Part shown: one piece after another, positions 16,072-24,912 of the stretch
How the letters are laid out: every line of letters begins with the position of its first letter
Numbering within the stretch: the stretch's first letter is position 1
NCBI RefSeq assembly: GCF_000011085.1
Contig: NC_006396.1
Location: 3,067,725-3,131,724, forward strand
Source of the DNA: Haloarcula marismortui ATCC 43049
GTDB taxonomy: Archaea > Halobacteriota > Halobacteria > Halobacteriales > Haloarculaceae
Length of the DNA: 64,000 nucleotides
Direction: 5' to 3'
Notes under the pieces: generated by a model
What the model saw: only the letters and a program-made list of their open reading frames with translations
What the model was told of the DNA's origin: nothing
Databases searched by the model: none
Translations under genes and position numbers: made by a program

Positions 16072-17145
16072 ATGCGGGGGAAACTCGACCTCGGCGAGCA
16101 GCCGCTGGTGCTGATATGGGAAGTGACACAGGCCTGCGAACTGGCGTGCAAGCACTGCCGGGCCGACGCCCAGCCTCGCCGGCATCCCGACGAGCTCTCG
16201 ACGGCGGAGGGGAAGGCGCTGCTGGATCAAGCCAGCGAGTTCGGCGACGGTCAGCTGGTCGTCCTCTCGGGCGGGGACCCGCTGGCTCGCGGGGACCTCC
16301 CTGAACTCGTCGAGTATGGTACCGAGCAGGGCCTCCGAATGACACTGACGCCCAGCGGGACGAACTCGATCACGCCCGAGCGGCTGGCCGAACTCGATGA
16401 CGCCGGACTTCGGCGGCTGGCCCTGTCCATCGACGGCGGCGACAGCGACGCTCACGACACGTTCCGGGGTGAGTCCGGGAGCTTTGAGGCGACGATGGCA
16501 GCGGCCGAGGCGGCCCGCAACCTCGATATCCCGTTGCAGATCAACACCACCGTCTGCGCCGAGACGGTCGAGCAACTGCCGGCGATCCGGGACCTCGTCG
16601 CGGACCTCGATGCGGTGCTGTGGTCGGTGTTCTTCCTCGTCCCGGTCGGTCGCGGGCGAGTGCTGACACCGATTGACCCCGAGCGAGCCGAGCGCGTGTT
16701 GAAGTGGCTCCACGAGGTCAGCGACGAGGCGTCGTTCGGCCTCAAGACGACCGAAGCGCCCCACTACCGACGCGTCGCGATGGAGCAACAGGACGAGGGA
16801 GCCAGCGGGCTCAAACGCCGGATGGGTATTCGTGCTGGCAAGGGGTTCGCCTTCGTGAGCCACACCGGCGAGGTGTTCCCCTCCGGGTTCCTTCCGAAAT
16901 CGGCGGGCAGCGTTCGAGAGGAAAGCGTCGTGGACATTTACCGGGACTCACCGCTGTTCCAGCAGCTCAGGGACGACGACGCGTTGACGGGCAAATGCGG
17001 GGCCTGTCGATACCGGACGGTCTGTGGCGGTAGTCGGTCGCGAGCGTACGCGACGACCGGGGACCCGCTGGCGGCGGACCCGCTGTGTGACTACCGGCCG
17101 GACGGGTTCGAGGGATCGGTTCCTGACCAGCACCCAGCAGATTGA
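16072..17145 (+). CDS. Radical SAM protein with SPASM/twitch-like C-terminal domain (TIGR04053-like)
   Basis: The protein has 357 residues. The N-terminal VTQACELACKHC gives the CX3CX2C cluster (Cys22, 26, 29) that binds the SAM [4Fe-4S]. GGDP follows at about 65-68. The C terminus has Cys309, 312, 318 and 339 (CX2CX5CX20C), an auxiliary-cluster site; the upstream cysteines of a full SPASM domain are absent, so one auxiliary cluster is likely. Segments such as WSVFFLVPVGRG and KTTEAPHYRRV match a radical SAM/SPASM family I know as TIGR04053, related to PqqE and heme-maturing enzymes. Direct abutment to the CGCGG gene suggests that protein as its substrate; a role in heme or heme d1-like chemistry is the main alternative. 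Confidence 0.88.
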   Translation: MRGKLDLGEQPLVLIWEVTQACELACKHCRADAQPRRHPDELSTAEGKALLDQASEFGDGQLVVLSGGDPLARGDLPELVEYGTEQGLRMTLTPSGTNSITPERLAELDDAGLRRLALSIDGGDSDAHDTFRGESGSFEATMAAAEAARNLDIPLQINTTVCAETVEQLPAIRDLVADLDAVLWSVFFLVPVGRGRVLTPIDPERAERVLKWLHEVSDEASFGLKTTEAPHYRRVAMEQQDEGASGLKRRMGIRAGKGFAFVSHTGEVFPSGFLPKSAGSVREESVVDIYRDSPLFQQLRDDDALTGKCGACRYRTVCGGSRSRAYATTGDPLAADPLCDYRPDGFEGSVPDQHPAD

Positions 17146-17210
17146 GGGGATTTTTCACTCCGTGGGAACGCGCCTCGCCCGTTTTGTAATGTGGTGTCAC
17201 AGTATCTTAC

Positions 17211-17858
17211 ATGAGCGACTCCGGCATTAGAGTGGAGCTGTCGGTCGACGCCCCGGGGGCCTGTCCGGTGGCGAGCGTCTCGGATGAGGCGGGCACGGCC
17301 GTGACCGATGTCGCCCGAAGCAGCCCAGATGCAGACGGGCAGGTCATCGAAGAGTTCACTGCGACGGGTACTGACGACGGGGCAATCGAGGCACGGGAGG
17401 ACATGGAGAAAGTGTTCGTGACGGGCAACGGGACCCGCTACCAGTTTTCCCGGTCGCGAACTGAGTGCGTCTGCGAGGCGGTCGAAACGTATGACTGTCC
17501 GGTCGCGGATATCCGTGCTGAGGGCGGGCAGCTCCGCCTGACCTTCCACGCGCCTGATGTCGACCGGGTGCGCGCTATCGTGACGCGGCTGAAAGAACTG
17601 TACGACGGCGTTTCGCTCCGGTCGATGCGGCGGAACGGCGACGTGGACCCGGTGGACTCGATTCTCGTCGACCGAAGTAAACTCACCGACCGGCAGCAGG
17701 AAGTGCTCGAAACCGCCGTCGATATGGGGTACTTCGAATATCCGAAAGGGGCCAACGCCGGCGACGTGGCGACGGAACTGGACATCTCCGTCTCGACGTT
17801 CGCGGAACACCTTGCCGCCGCCCAGACGAAGCTGCTCGACAGCATTGTCGCGGAGTAG
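17211..17858 (+). CDS. narO: NarO-like HTH_10 regulator with four cysteines
   Basis: The protein has 215 residues. The N-terminal domain holds exactly four cysteines: Cys18 in GACPVA, and Cys86, Cys88 and Cys96 in ECVCEAVETYDCPVA, a likely iron-sulfur or zinc site for sensing oxygen or redox state. The C-terminal HTH_10 domain runs from about 155 (LTDRQQEVLETAVDMGYFEY, then ATELDISVSTFAEHL). This is the layout I recall for NarO/DmsR, regulators of denitrification and DMSO respiration in Haloferax. CGAA-N4-TTCG sites stand before four nearby genes but not before this one. The symbol is a homology-based proposal. Confidence 0.7.
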   Translation: MSDSGIRVELSVDAPGACPVASVSDEAGTAVTDVARSSPDADGQVIEEFTATGTDDGAIEAREDMEKVFVTGNGTRYQFSRSRTECVCEAVETYDCPVADIRAEGGQLRLTFHAPDVDRVRAIVTRLKELYDGVSLRSMRRNGDVDPVDSILVDRSKLTDRQQEVLETAVDMGYFEYPKGANAGDVATELDISVSTFAEHLAAAQTKLLDSIVAE

Positions 17859-17912
17859 GCCCACAGCGCGCTGGCGGTGATGAACCACCACGAGTCGTGC
17901 TCAGGTCCCACC

Positions 17913-18146
17913 TCACTCCGGCCTGATTGTGACGTGCCACTCTTCGTCGGCGACCTGCTCCGCGTCGTACCGGTATCCCTTTCTCGTGAGGACGTCGTAC
18001 AGCGGTACTGGCTCGAAACTGTTCACCAGCCTGAGCGCCTCGCTTTCGCTGACAGAATCGAGGGCGCTCATGATCTGTTCGAACGGTTCCCCGTCAACGT
18101 CCCGAACGTCGAGTTCCTGTACCGCCTCCTGGTGCTCTGTGCTCAT
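17913..18146 (-). CDS. DUF2249 domain protein
   Basis: The protein has 77 residues: VQELDVRDVDGEPFEQIMSA, then LRLVNSFEPVPLYDVLTRKG and a final WHVTIRP. This is the DUF2249 pattern (LDVR...P...I...L..G..L.LVN.HEP.PLY), a small TusA-like fold. Such domains are often encoded beside denitrification, hemerythrin and heme-related genes. A CGAA-N4-TTCG palindrome lies 38 nt before its ATG, tying it to the radical SAM/NarO island. Its exact job is not known; sulfur or metal-centre delivery has been suggested for the fold. Confidence 0.82.
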   Translation of the reverse strand: MSTEHQEAVQELDVRDVDGEPFEQIMSALDSVSESEALRLVNSFEPVPLYDVLTRKGYRYDAEQVADEEWHVTIRPE

Positions 18147-18184
18147 ACGTTCGATAACTGTCCCCGTTAGTCAGGCGCTTGTCC

Positions 18185-18196
18185 CGAACGTGTTCG
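18185..18196. promoter_or_regulatory. CGAACGTGTTCG (NarO-type site) upstream of the DUF2249 gene
   Basis: A near-perfect palindrome of the CGAA-N4-TTCG form, 38 nt before the ATG at 18146. Spacing equals that of the CGCGG gene site. Confidence 0.6.
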
Positions 18197-18272
18197 TCTC
18201 CATGGCGGTACAGTACTCGTGGTGCGAGGCTGCACCACTCGCCACTACCGCGGGGGTACTCCCGGGACCGCG

Positions 18273-18569
18273 CTACCGAAGCGTCGTGTAGCTCAGTCCG
18301 GCAATTGCGACGAACTGCAACGAGCGAAGGACCAGCACGGCTTGCTGGACGTGTGGGTCGCCAGCGTAGAAGCTCTGCATCGAGAAGAAGAAGTAGACGG
18401 CGATGGCGTTCTCGGCGAGCATCGCGACGGCGAAAGCGATGAGGCCGGCGACGAGCCCCGTCCGGAACGTCGCGTAGTTACGGACCCAGACGCCCAGCAG
18501 CGGGAGCAACAATAGGACGTTAAGCCCGCCAAGGATGGCTGCGGCGGTGATGAGCGGTCCCATCGCCAT
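18273..18569 (-). CDS. Three-helix membrane protein paired with a wHTH regulator (DUF7521-like)
   Basis: The protein has 98 residues from the ATG at 18569 (MAMGPLITAAAILGGLNVLL) with three hydrophobic helices; GTG at 18578 is an alternative start. A purine-rich GGAGG lies just upstream, a plausible ribosome site. It follows the winged-helix gene by about 52 bases on the same strand. Haloarchaeal genomes repeatedly pair such a membrane protein with a small ArsR-like regulator, so the membrane protein may sense or transmit a signal. No ligand can be assigned. Confidence 0.65.
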   Translation of the reverse strand: MAMGPLITAAAILGGLNVLLLLPLLGVWVRNYATFRTGLVAGLIAFAVAMLAENAIAVYFFFSMQSFYAGDPHVQQAVLVLRSLQFVAIAGLSYTTLR

Positions 18570-18621
18570 CAGCACCACCCCTCCTGTTGGCTGGCCGCGG
18601 TCCGGATGGTAATTTGTCCCC

Positions 18622-18900
18622 TCATTCGTCCATCTTCTCCACGATTTCCTCGAAAGTGTCGCGGTAGTTGTCGAACCGGTCAGTCAGGAAGTAGAGTTTG
18701 GCGTACTCCTCGTCGCCGGATTCGACCACGTCGTGGTCCTCTAGCTGTTCCATGTGATGTCTGATCGTCTTGTAGCCTACGTCGAGTTCGTCGGCGAGTT
18801 CGTTTGCGTTCATCGGTCGGTCCGCGAGAGCGTCGATGATACGCGCCCGGTTGGCACCGCCGCGTGTCGCCGTCAGCAGATACCAGAGCGCTTTCTCCAT
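18622..18900 (-). CDS. Winged-helix transcription regulator (ArsR-like)
   Basis: The protein has 92 residues from the ATG at 18900 (MEKALWYLLTATRGGANRAR). The segment MNANELADELDVGYKTIRHH and the following MEQLEDHDVVESGDEEYAKLYFL wing are typical of a winged-helix DNA-binding domain. A GTG start at 18990 would add 30 poorly conserved-looking residues; the shorter form begins where the family usually begins. It heads a two-gene unit with the membrane protein downstream. Confidence 0.78.
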   Translation of the reverse strand: MEKALWYLLTATRGGANRARIIDALADRPMNANELADELDVGYKTIRHHMEQLEDHDVVESGDEEYAKLYFLTDRFDNYRDTFEEIVEKMDE

Positions 18901-19102
18901 CCCACTGTCCTCCCGGGAACTGTGTCTGCCCGTCGTATAGTCCTGTCTCTCCCCGTCGAACAGCGCGCTGGACTTGGATTCATATGCCACGATGGGATAC
19001 CGGAGTCAAGACGGGCGTCGGATAAAGCGTTTCTTCGCACTCTCTTCCGAGACTGTTCCAATTTCGGGGCGACTGTCCGCGGTTCCATTCGCCTCCAAGC
19101 GC

Positions 19103-20224
19103 TCAGCGGAGCGCCGCCGTCGCGTCGGCCATGATGTCGATGGCCTCTTCCAGCGTCTCCATGTCTGTCGCGTAGGAGATGCGGGCGTAGCCCGCGCCGT
19201 GTTCGCCGAAAGCATCGCCAGGGACGACCACGACCCCACGGTCGATAACTTCGTCTACCCAGCCGTCGGGGACCTTCGGCATCGCGTAGAACGCGCCCTT
19301 GGGCGTCGGACAATCCAGTCCCATCTCATTGAGGCCATCCAGCAGCACGTCCCGCCGCTCTTTGAAAGCCTCGCGCATCTCCGCGACGGGCTCCTGTGGG
19401 CCGGTCAGCGCCGCCTCGGCGGCGTACTGGGCCGGGGCTGACGCACAGGCCTGTGCGTACTGGTGGACCCGCAGCATCCGCTCGATGCGGTCCGTCGCCC
19501 CGGTGACCCAGCCGAGCCGCCAGCCCGTCATCGAGTACGCCTTCGAGCAGGCGTTGACGATGACGACGTTGCCCGTCTCGCTGAACTCCGCCGGCGAGCG
19601 ATGCTCGCCCTCGAACACCTGGTGTTCGTACACCTCGTCAGAGATACACAGCACGTCGTGCTCATCGGCGATGCGGGCGAACTCCCGCATATCCTCGGGG
19701 GACTGGACCGCTCCGGTCGGGTTCGCGGGCGAGTTCACCACGAACGCCGCCGTGTCGTCGGTGATGGCCTCCTCGACCGTCTCAGGGGCCATCGTGAGGT
19801 CCTCGCGCAGTGGGACAGGTCGCGGCGTCCCGCCGGCGAGGTGGGTCAGCGCGTCGTAGGAGACAAAGCCCGGGTCCGGGAAGATGACCTCCTGTCCTGC
19901 ATCGACGTGGGCCTCCAGCGCGATATGCAGCGCCTCGCTCCCGCCCGACGTGGCAATGATGTCTCCGGGGTCGACCTCAAGGTCGTTATCCCGCTCGTGC
20001 TTGGCGGCGATGGCTTCCCGGAGTTCCTCAGTCCCCTTGTTCGACGTGTAAGCATCGACTTTTCCGGCCTGAATTGCCTCGACAGCCGCTTCGCGCGCGT
20101 GCTCCGGCGTCGGGAAGTCCGGCTGGCCGAGGCCGAGGTTGATTGCGTCCTCGCCCGCCGCCTCGAACACTTCGCGGATGCCCGAGATCGATACCTGCTC
20201 TACCCGCCGGGAGAATGCAGTCAT
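19103..20224 (-). CDS. Aspartate/aromatic-type aminotransferase, class I/II (PLP)
   Basis: The protein has 373 residues from the ATG at 20224 (MTAFSRRVEQVSISGIREVF). It is a fold-type I PLP aminotransferase with GLGQPDFPTP, the SGGSEAL phosphate loop, NSPANPTG, ISDEVYEH, and the Schiff-base lysine in CSKAYSMTGWRLGW. It should transfer amino groups between an amino acid (aspartate, alanine or aromatic) and 2-oxoglutarate. The thiolase gene and a fossil thiolase end lie directly upstream. Specificity is not readable. Confidence 0.92.
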   Translation of the reverse strand: MTAFSRRVEQVSISGIREVFEAAGEDAINLGLGQPDFPTPEHAREAAVEAIQAGKVDAYTSNKGTEELREAIAAKHERDNDLEVDPGDIIATSGGSEALHIALEAHVDAGQEVIFPDPGFVSYDALTHLAGGTPRPVPLREDLTMAPETVEEAITDDTAAFVVNSPANPTGAVQSPEDMREFARIADEHDVLCISDEVYEHQVFEGEHRSPAEFSETGNVVIVNACSKAYSMTGWRLGWVTGATDRIERMLRVHQYAQACASAPAQYAAEAALTGPQEPVAEMREAFKERRDVLLDGLNEMGLDCPTPKGAFYAMPKVPDGWVDEVIDRGVVVVPGDAFGEHGAGYARISYATDMETLEEAIDIMADATAALR

Positions 20225-20268
20225 ACTCTCTCTGGGGGCGGCCGGCCCGATAATTCTTCCCGATTTCG

Positions 20269-20316
20269 CTAGCGCACCACAGACATCGCAATTGCGCCGC
20301 CACCGCCGACGCTCAC
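20269..20316 (-). pseudogene. Fossil 3' end of a second thiolase gene
   Basis: Read on the minus strand this stretch encodes SVGGGGAIAMSVVR and a stop, exactly the last 14 residues of the thiolase whose gene ends at 20337, only 20 bases away. Against 20337-20384 the codons differ at several silent sites (GCA for GCG, TCT for AGC, GTG for GTT, CGC for CGA), so it is not a recent slippage copy. The reading frame upstream dissolves into unrelated residues. It is best seen as the remnant of a tandem thiolase paralogue lost by deletion. Confidence 0.75.
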
Positions 20317-20336
20317 TCGCCTCGCCGCTGGCGGTC

Positions 20337-21500
<1,164 letters not shown>

Positions 21501-21555
21501 ATGAGTTACATGAACCTAATCCTACAATATTGTTCGCCCGACGATGAACGGCGTC

Positions 21556-21711
21556 CTACTCCTCAGTCGACGTCCGCAGTTCCTCGATAGCCGTCTCAAG
21601 TCGTCTGAGTGTCGCATCAGCGTCGGTGTAGCCTTGCTCGTACTCACCGTAGGCGTCGTCGGCTTCGTTTAGGAATGCCTCAACAGCGTCGTGCATCTCG
21701 TGGTCGCTCAT
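21556..21711 (-). CDS. Small acidic helical protein (51 aa)
   Basis: The frame ATG 21711 to TAG encodes MSDHEMHDAVEAFLNEADDA, then GEYEQGYTDADATLRRLETA and IEELRTSTEE. It is predicted to be helical with heptad-like hydrophobic spacing and is strongly acidic, so it may form a coiled coil. No family is known to me. It lies between the thiolase and the MarR-like gene, all on the minus strand, and 46 bases from the latter. Confidence 0.5.
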   Translation of the reverse strand: MSDHEMHDAVEAFLNEADDAYGEYEQGYTDADATLRRLETAIEELRTSTEE

Positions 21712-21757
21712 GGCTGTCCCGACGGCAGCCGACCGGAAAAGTCCCGCTACTCGCGGG

Positions 21758-22525
21758 TCACTGTGTCACGTCGTAGTCGACGCTCGCATCGCGGAGTGCG
21801 TCGGTCACACGCCCGACGGTGTCCTGTGTCGCGACGACAACAGCATCGAGTCCCCGCGATGCGGCGGCGGCGGCCACCTCACCCGCCGCGAAATGTGTTG
21901 TCGGTTCGATGTCGGCATCGCGGAGCGCAACGACGGATTCGACGCCCGCGGCGGTAACAATAGGGACATCTGCACAAGCCGCGGCGATGTCGTCGATGTT
22001 CTCGACCGGCCCCGACCGGACCGGCGGGACCTGAATGACGCTGACGTGGCCGGGGTCGAGGTCGATGACGCCCTCGAAGCCGGTGACGCCGACGACTTCG
22101 CCCTCTGCGGCGCTGGTCGTCGTCACGCCCGTCGCGTCGCCGCCGCCGGGGTCGGCGTGCAACAGGCCGTCTGATAGCGAGAGCGTGACCGTCTCGCCTT
22201 CCGCCAGATCCGCCGTGGCGATGGCGGCGTCTTCCTGCACGCTGCCGAGCACGTCGTCGGTGACGTGGTCGGCGAACCGGCGGACGTCGGTCGCGGACTG
22301 GAACACCCAGTCGACGCCCTCTTTCGTGACGCGATAGCGCGACCGCCCTTCCTTCTCGACGAGGCCGTCGTCGACGAGTTCACGGATGTACTCGCTGACG
22401 GCCTGGCTCGTCACACCGACAGCGTCGGCGATTTCGCCCTGACTCACTGCGGGCTGGCGCTCGGCGATCTCCACGAGGACCCGAAACCGCGTTGCGGCCC
22501 GCTTGTTCTCCAGGACGTCGACCAT
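21758..22525 (-). CDS. MarR/TrmB-like winged-helix regulator with ligand-type C-terminal domain
   Basis: The protein has 255 residues from the ATG at 22525 (MVDVLENKRAATRFRVLVEI). The N-terminal winged helix is clear: SQGEIADAVGVTSQAVSEYI, then VEKEGRSRYRVTKEGVDWV. The C-terminal 170 residues form alternating strands and helices (VIDLDPGHVSVIQVPPV, VPIVTAAGVESVVALRD, LDAVVVATQDTV), suggesting a small-molecule or regulatory domain. The frame stays open far upstream, but that part overlaps the divergent phosphoesterase and is ignored. The start spacing to the divergent ATG is 96 bases. Confidence 0.78.
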   Translation of the reverse strand: MVDVLENKRAATRFRVLVEIAERQPAVSQGEIADAVGVTSQAVSEYIRELVDDGLVEKEGRSRYRVTKEGVDWVFQSATDVRRFADHVTDDVLGSVQEDAAIATADLAEGETVTLSLSDGLLHADPGGGDATGVTTTSAAEGEVVGVTGFEGVIDLDPGHVSVIQVPPVRSGPVENIDDIAAACADVPIVTAAGVESVVALRDADIEPTTHFAAGEVAAAAASRGLDAVVVATQDTVGRVTDALRDASVDYDVTQ

Positions 22526-22621
22526 ACAGGAATCACGGGAGTCGCAGGTAAAAATACCACCGACACTGTCAGGCCGAGATATTCGGCTGCAGTCCGGCCA
22601 CCTGCGATGTGTCTCGTCCCC

Positions 22622-23344
22622 ATGACCGACAATATAAGCCTCCCCGGTGCTGACTGGACGGCGATGACAGCCAGCTACGACGACCGGGCGCTCCTGCTCG
22701 GGGAGACGCTCGTCGTCGCGGACCTCCACGTCGGCCGGGGCACCGGCGGGAACCTCGAACTCCCGGTCGGGTCCGGCTCGGACATGGTCCAGCGGTTCCA
22801 GTCGCTCGTCGAGCGCCATGACCCAGCGGAGGTCATTATCGCCGGCGACCTCCTCCACTCGTTCCGGACCGTCCCTCGGTCGGTCGAGAGCACCGTGGCG
22901 GGGCTCAAAAGCGCCTGTCAGGCGGTCGGAGCACGCTTGCTCGTGACGCCGGGTAACCACGACACGATGCTCGACAGCGTGTGGGACGGCCCGACCGAAA
23001 CGACGTATCGCGTCGGCGAAACCGTCGTCTGTCACGGCCACGAGGCACCCGACGTTGATGCCGAGCGCTACGTCGTTGGACACGACCATCCCACCATTTC
23101 CATCGAGGGTCAGCGCCAACCCTGCTATCTCGTCGGGAGCGGCCAGTACCGCGGCAGCGACGTGGTGATGCTCCCGTCGTTCAACAGGCTGAACGCCGGC
23201 GTGGAGGTCAACGAGATGCGGGCCAGCGACTTTCAGTCCCCGCTCGTTACTGATGCCGACCGATTAGAGCCGGTAGTCTGGGACGAGAGCGGGCGCGAGA
23301 CGCTGTCGTTCCCGCCGCTGGGTGAGTTCCGGCGCATGCTATAA
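22622..23344 (+). CDS. Metallophosphoesterase (SbcD/Mre11-related archaeal family)
   Basis: The protein has 240 residues with all calcineurin-like motifs: DLHVGRG, AGDLLHSF, GNHD, CHGHE and GHDHP. It is a di-metal phosphoesterase of the small archaeal SbcD-related group. An ATG 15 bases upstream is also in frame; I chose 22622 because it begins with MTDNISLPGADW as the fold starts. The substrate is likely a nucleotide or nucleic acid. A single-helix membrane protein follows on the same strand. Confidence 0.88.
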   Translation: MTDNISLPGADWTAMTASYDDRALLLGETLVVADLHVGRGTGGNLELPVGSGSDMVQRFQSLVERHDPAEVIIAGDLLHSFRTVPRSVESTVAGLKSACQAVGARLLVTPGNHDTMLDSVWDGPTETTYRVGETVVCHGHEAPDVDAERYVVGHDHPTISIEGQRQPCYLVGSGQYRGSDVVMLPSFNRLNAGVEVNEMRASDFQSPLVTDADRLEPVVWDESGRETLSFPPLGEFRRML

Positions 23345-23381
23345 CGGTAAGTATTTGACCCGCGACGGTGGACGCTGGAAT

Positions 23382-23537
23382 ATGGTTCAGACAGAAATCG
23401 CGCTGGGTCTCATCGCGATTACGCTGCTCTCGCTACTGCTGCTGTACTTCGCGACGATAAAGTACGTCTCTGAAGTCCTCGAAGGAGAGGGGCACGAACA
23501 AGAGGGAAACACGAATAGCGGCGGTCCGGCCGCATAG
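23382..23537 (+). CDS. Single-helix membrane protein (51 aa)
   Basis: The frame from ATG 23382 encodes MVQTEIALGLIAITLLSLLL, continues LYFATIKYV, then a short acidic, Gly-rich tail. One transmembrane helix is clear. It lies 37 bases after the phosphoesterase, with no strong TATA in between, so they may be co-transcribed. Function unknown. Confidence 0.55.
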   Translation: MVQTEIALGLIAITLLSLLLLYFATIKYVSEVLEGEGHEQEGNTNSGGPAA

Positions 23538-23575
23538 GCCGCCGGCCCTCTTTTGCAGTCGTATCGGCGTTTCTC

Positions 23576-24829
23576 TTATCGAAGCAGATCGGCGGCGACC
23601 TTGCCGCTTTCCAGCGCACCCTGTATCGCCGACCAGCGGGTGTAGTCGCCCGCCAGGACGGCGTTGCCCTCTGGCGCTGTCGGGTCCGGGAGCGCGTCCC
23701 GATACCCCGGCGGCTGAGCGAACTGTGAGAGCGGGACGCGGTCGGTCCGGAGCAGTTCCAGCGCCTCGAAGCTCGCGTTCGGATACCACGACTGCAGCGC
23801 CGCCCGGACTTCAGCGGCCAGTTCCGCGTCGTCTTCTTCCGGCGTTCCGAGGAATGTGGCGCTGTATAGCTCCATCCCAGCGGGCGCGTACTCGCTGGCG
23901 ACCGCCGACAGCGGCGCGACGGTGTTCGGTCGGTCGTCCGTCGCGTTGAGGATGATGCGCTGTCCGGTGGCCGGAGCGCGGTTCGTCGGGAGTGCGAAGT
24001 ACTGGGTGACACAGCCGACGGGCTCGGTCGGAATCGCATCGATATCCGTCAGCTCCGCCGCCGTCTGCGGGTCCGTCGCGACGACGGCACTTTCGGCCGT
24101 CACTGTTTCGCGGCCTACCTCGGCAGTAACCTCTCCCTCGTGGGTCTCCAGCTCTGTCACGGGCGCGTCGGTTTCGATGGTCGCGCCCGCCGAGCGAGCG
24201 CGGTCGGCGAGCTGTCGCGGCATCGCCTGCATCCCGTCGGCGGGGACGAATATCTCGCCTTCGCTCAGCATCTTGTAGGTGTACTCGAAGATGCTGCTAT
24301 CCGTGCCCAGTGAGCGGTCGAGCGTGATGCCGCCATAAAAGGGTGCGGCGAACCGCTCGACGAACCGCTTTGAAAATCCGTAGTCAGCGAGGTATTCCCG
24401 GATGGTCGTTCCGCCCCGAGAGAGCAATTCGACCGGTTCGACGCCGGCCAGTTCGCGCTGGAGCCGGAACAGCCGGAGCTTGTCGGCTGTGCGCACGTCG
24501 GTATTGAGCAGCGTCTGCGGTGCGGCGGAGGGATTCCGGAGCGGGTCCGACAGCACCGAGCGGTGGTTCGGGCTAGCGATAGTGGCCCCCGGCGTGAACG
24601 TCCGCGGAGCCAGCGCCTCGATGTCGAGTTCCCGCTTCGCCGCGGGATAGGCGGTGAACATGACCTGAAACCCACGGTCGAACGTGTAGCCGTCCTCGTG
24701 AACTGTCCGGACGCGACCGCCCACGTCCGAGCGCTGCTCGAACACTGTCACGTCCCGACCCGACTCCGCCAGGTGGCGGGCGGCGACCAGCCCGGCGAGT
24801 CCCCCGCCGGCGACGACGACATCTGTCAT
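23576..24829 (-). CDS. FAD-dependent amine-oxidase-like flavoprotein
   Basis: The protein has 417 residues from the ATG at 24829 (MTDVVVAGGGLAGLVAARHL). The dinucleotide loop GGGLAGLVAA, the EQRSDVGGRVRT segment and the C-terminal FAD site (NAVLAGDYTRWSAIQGALES) define the phytoene desaturase/protoporphyrinogen oxidase/monoamine oxidase superfamily. No membrane helix is clear. It is divergent from the threonine-synthase-like gene. Carotenoid desaturation is possible, but the residues that set specificity cannot be judged here. Confidence 0.85.
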   Translation of the reverse strand: MTDVVVAGGGLAGLVAARHLAESGRDVTVFEQRSDVGGRVRTVHEDGYTFDRGFQVMFTAYPAAKRELDIEALAPRTFTPGATIASPNHRSVLSDPLRNPSAAPQTLLNTDVRTADKLRLFRLQRELAGVEPVELLSRGGTTIREYLADYGFSKRFVERFAAPFYGGITLDRSLGTDSSIFEYTYKMLSEGEIFVPADGMQAMPRQLADRARSAGATIETDAPVTELETHEGEVTAEVGRETVTAESAVVATDPQTAAELTDIDAIPTEPVGCVTQYFALPTNRAPATGQRIILNATDDRPNTVAPLSAVASEYAPAGMELYSATFLGTPEEDDAELAAEVRAALQSWYPNASFEALELLRTDRVPLSQFAQPPGYRDALPDPTAPEGNAVLAGDYTRWSAIQGALESGKVAADLLR

Positions 24830-24912
24830 ACTCTCCAATTCGAGCGCCCGGGACAAGAGGGTGCTGAAGCGGGACCGGACCACACTTGGTTGTCCCGTCC
24901 ACAGAGAAAGAC

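Noticed and set aside
22526..23119. N-terminal extension of the MarR-like gene
   Set aside because: The frame remains open upstream but overlaps the divergent metallophosphoesterase, and the winged-helix domain begins at the ATG at 22525.
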